Shown: positions 62,976-64,000 of the stretch, in pieces
How the letters are laid out: every line of letters begins with the position of its first letter
Numbering within the stretch: position 1 is the first letter of the stretch
NCBI GenBank assembly: GCA_936450465.1
Contig: OW388296.1
Coordinates: 18,766,526 to 18,830,525 of the forward strand
Length of the DNA: 64,000 nt
Direction: 5' to 3'
DNA from: Gibbula magus
Lineage: Eukaryota; Mollusca; Gastropoda; Trochida; Trochidae
Made by a program: the position numbers and the translations under genes
Notes under the pieces: model-generated
Told to the model about the DNA's origin: nothing
Databases searched by the model: none
The model's input: only the letters and a program-made list of their open reading frames with translations

Positions 62976-63714
62976 AATCGATTTTAATTTGAAACTAGTA
63001 ATTGTGATATATTTGGCGATTAGTGATTGATATGCAAGCTGAGTGAATTTGGTTGTATTGTAAACAGCACATATGGTGTGTTGGAACGTACTAAAACCAA
63101 ATAAAATTTTACGAAACACAATGGATGCACCTTTAAGGAAAATAGGTATGAAATAAGAACTGTCTTAATGGTTCTTATAAAGTACTAAGTCTTTAAAACT
63201 TGAAAAAAATGATAACATGGATAATGTTAACCAAGTGTGTTTCCTTTCCTTACTCCATTTATGTGATATATTTGGAATAAACAGTGTATTTTATGAGCCA
63301 AGGAGAGCATTATATGTTTTTATAACGGCAATAGCCTGTGTATAGCGCTAGTCTCATTTAGTATAGAAGAAATTCCGTAAGGATAACTGTAAGTCGCTGA
63401 ACCCAGTTGGTAAATGGTGCACGCAGAAATACCCCTATGAACTCGCGTGTTGTCAATGAAAGGTTAACAGTTTTAGGATCCGATTATTAGATTTTAATAC
63501 AATTAGAAGTATTTCATAGATTGTTCATAATCGTAATGAATACATCTTCACAACGTCACAGGCGTAACGAAAATATGTCCTTATCTTCTCCTTCCGCCCT
63601 TGACCTCAACCCTCGCATTTTCAGTGCTAAAATGTTAACGTACTGCAGGCTAATCGGATAAGCCAATCAGAAGACAGTTGTATTGCCTTTGTGACTGTGT
63701 CGATCTTCGCTTAT
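62976..63714. other. No gene recognised
   Basis: AT-rich sequence between the LINE tail and the dispersed repeat; no long frames. Confidence 0.45.
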
Positions 63715-63890
63715 TTTGCATTGGTTCCGAATGTAAACGGCAATTTCATTGGCTGTATGTTAACAGATGGTAAAGGACGTAACTCGTGATCACAAAAGGT
63801 GTCGCTGATTCGTTTCACCACTCCTGCCTAGATTGAAGGCAAGGTAAAAAATGGAGAGATCTTGATACATTTTCACCTTGCCGTGGGAAT
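63715..63890 (+). repeat. Dispersed repeat ending in a microsatellite (copy 2)
   Basis: Matches 19385-19579 (CCGAATGTAAACGG, GGTGTCGCTG, GGCAAGGTAAAAAATGG, CCTTGCCGTGGGAA) but ends in ATATATATA instead of CT repeats. Confidence 0.65.
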
Positions 63891-64000
63891 ATATATATAA
63901 GAATATATCCTAGTCAATTTTTAATTTTATAAATCGAAGACATATTATCAGATCAACAGTATTATAAATCACAAAAAGTAAATTTTGCCAGACATTTAAC

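Overview
The window is eukaryotic. It is AT-rich and sparsely coding, with short exons bounded by GT..AG introns, abundant foldback and MITE-like repeats, microsatellites and broken LINEs. Several repeats (TGACCTTGACC arrays, GAAACGTC..AATAAAGAAG tails, TTAAAGGGA blocks) together with PAN/C-type-lectin secreted proteins suggest a lophotrochozoan, most likely a mollusc. The species cannot be told from the sequence.

Bases 1-21100 hold the only genes that could be assembled, all small predicted secreted proteins whose first coding exon carries a signal peptide. (1) On the minus strand, 23-2735, a signal-peptide exon joins in phase to a PAN/apple exon; the gene runs off the left edge. (2) On the minus strand, 5330-11338, a complete three-exon gene encodes a 107-residue secreted protein with two EF-hands. 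Its first 5' splice site is the edge of a ~1.09 kb 21-bp minisatellite in which most units carry a GTAAGT donor consensus. (3) On the plus strand, 15494-20607, a complete three-exon gene encodes a 221-residue signal + PAN/apple + C-type lectin (QPN) protein. Both minus-strand genes have a TATAAAA box 40-50 bp before the ATG.

Bases 21600-54000 contain no recognisable host gene. They are a head-to-tail segmental duplication: copy A 22118-42520 and copy A' 42525-53960, initial offset 20,407 bp. Copy A carries a further, nearly perfect 4,707-bp tandem duplication (23730-33145), plus a broken L1/Tx1-like LINE (about 35845-38538, minus). Copy A' keeps a single unit, carries a 1,113-bp inserted element with a 3-bp target duplication, and shows an inverted block relative to A. 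Both copies hold a decayed pogo/Tigger-type DDE transposase fragment. The duplication breakpoint lies inside the terminal inverted repeat of a foldback element with 11-bp target duplications (21605-22199).

Bases 54000-64000 are gene-poor: a tRNA-like SINE trace, small palindromic elements, an (AT)n tract, and the 3' end of an L2/CR1-like LINE (62240-62975). No CRISPR, rRNA or prokaryotic features were seen. Percent identities and repeat counts are by-eye estimates.
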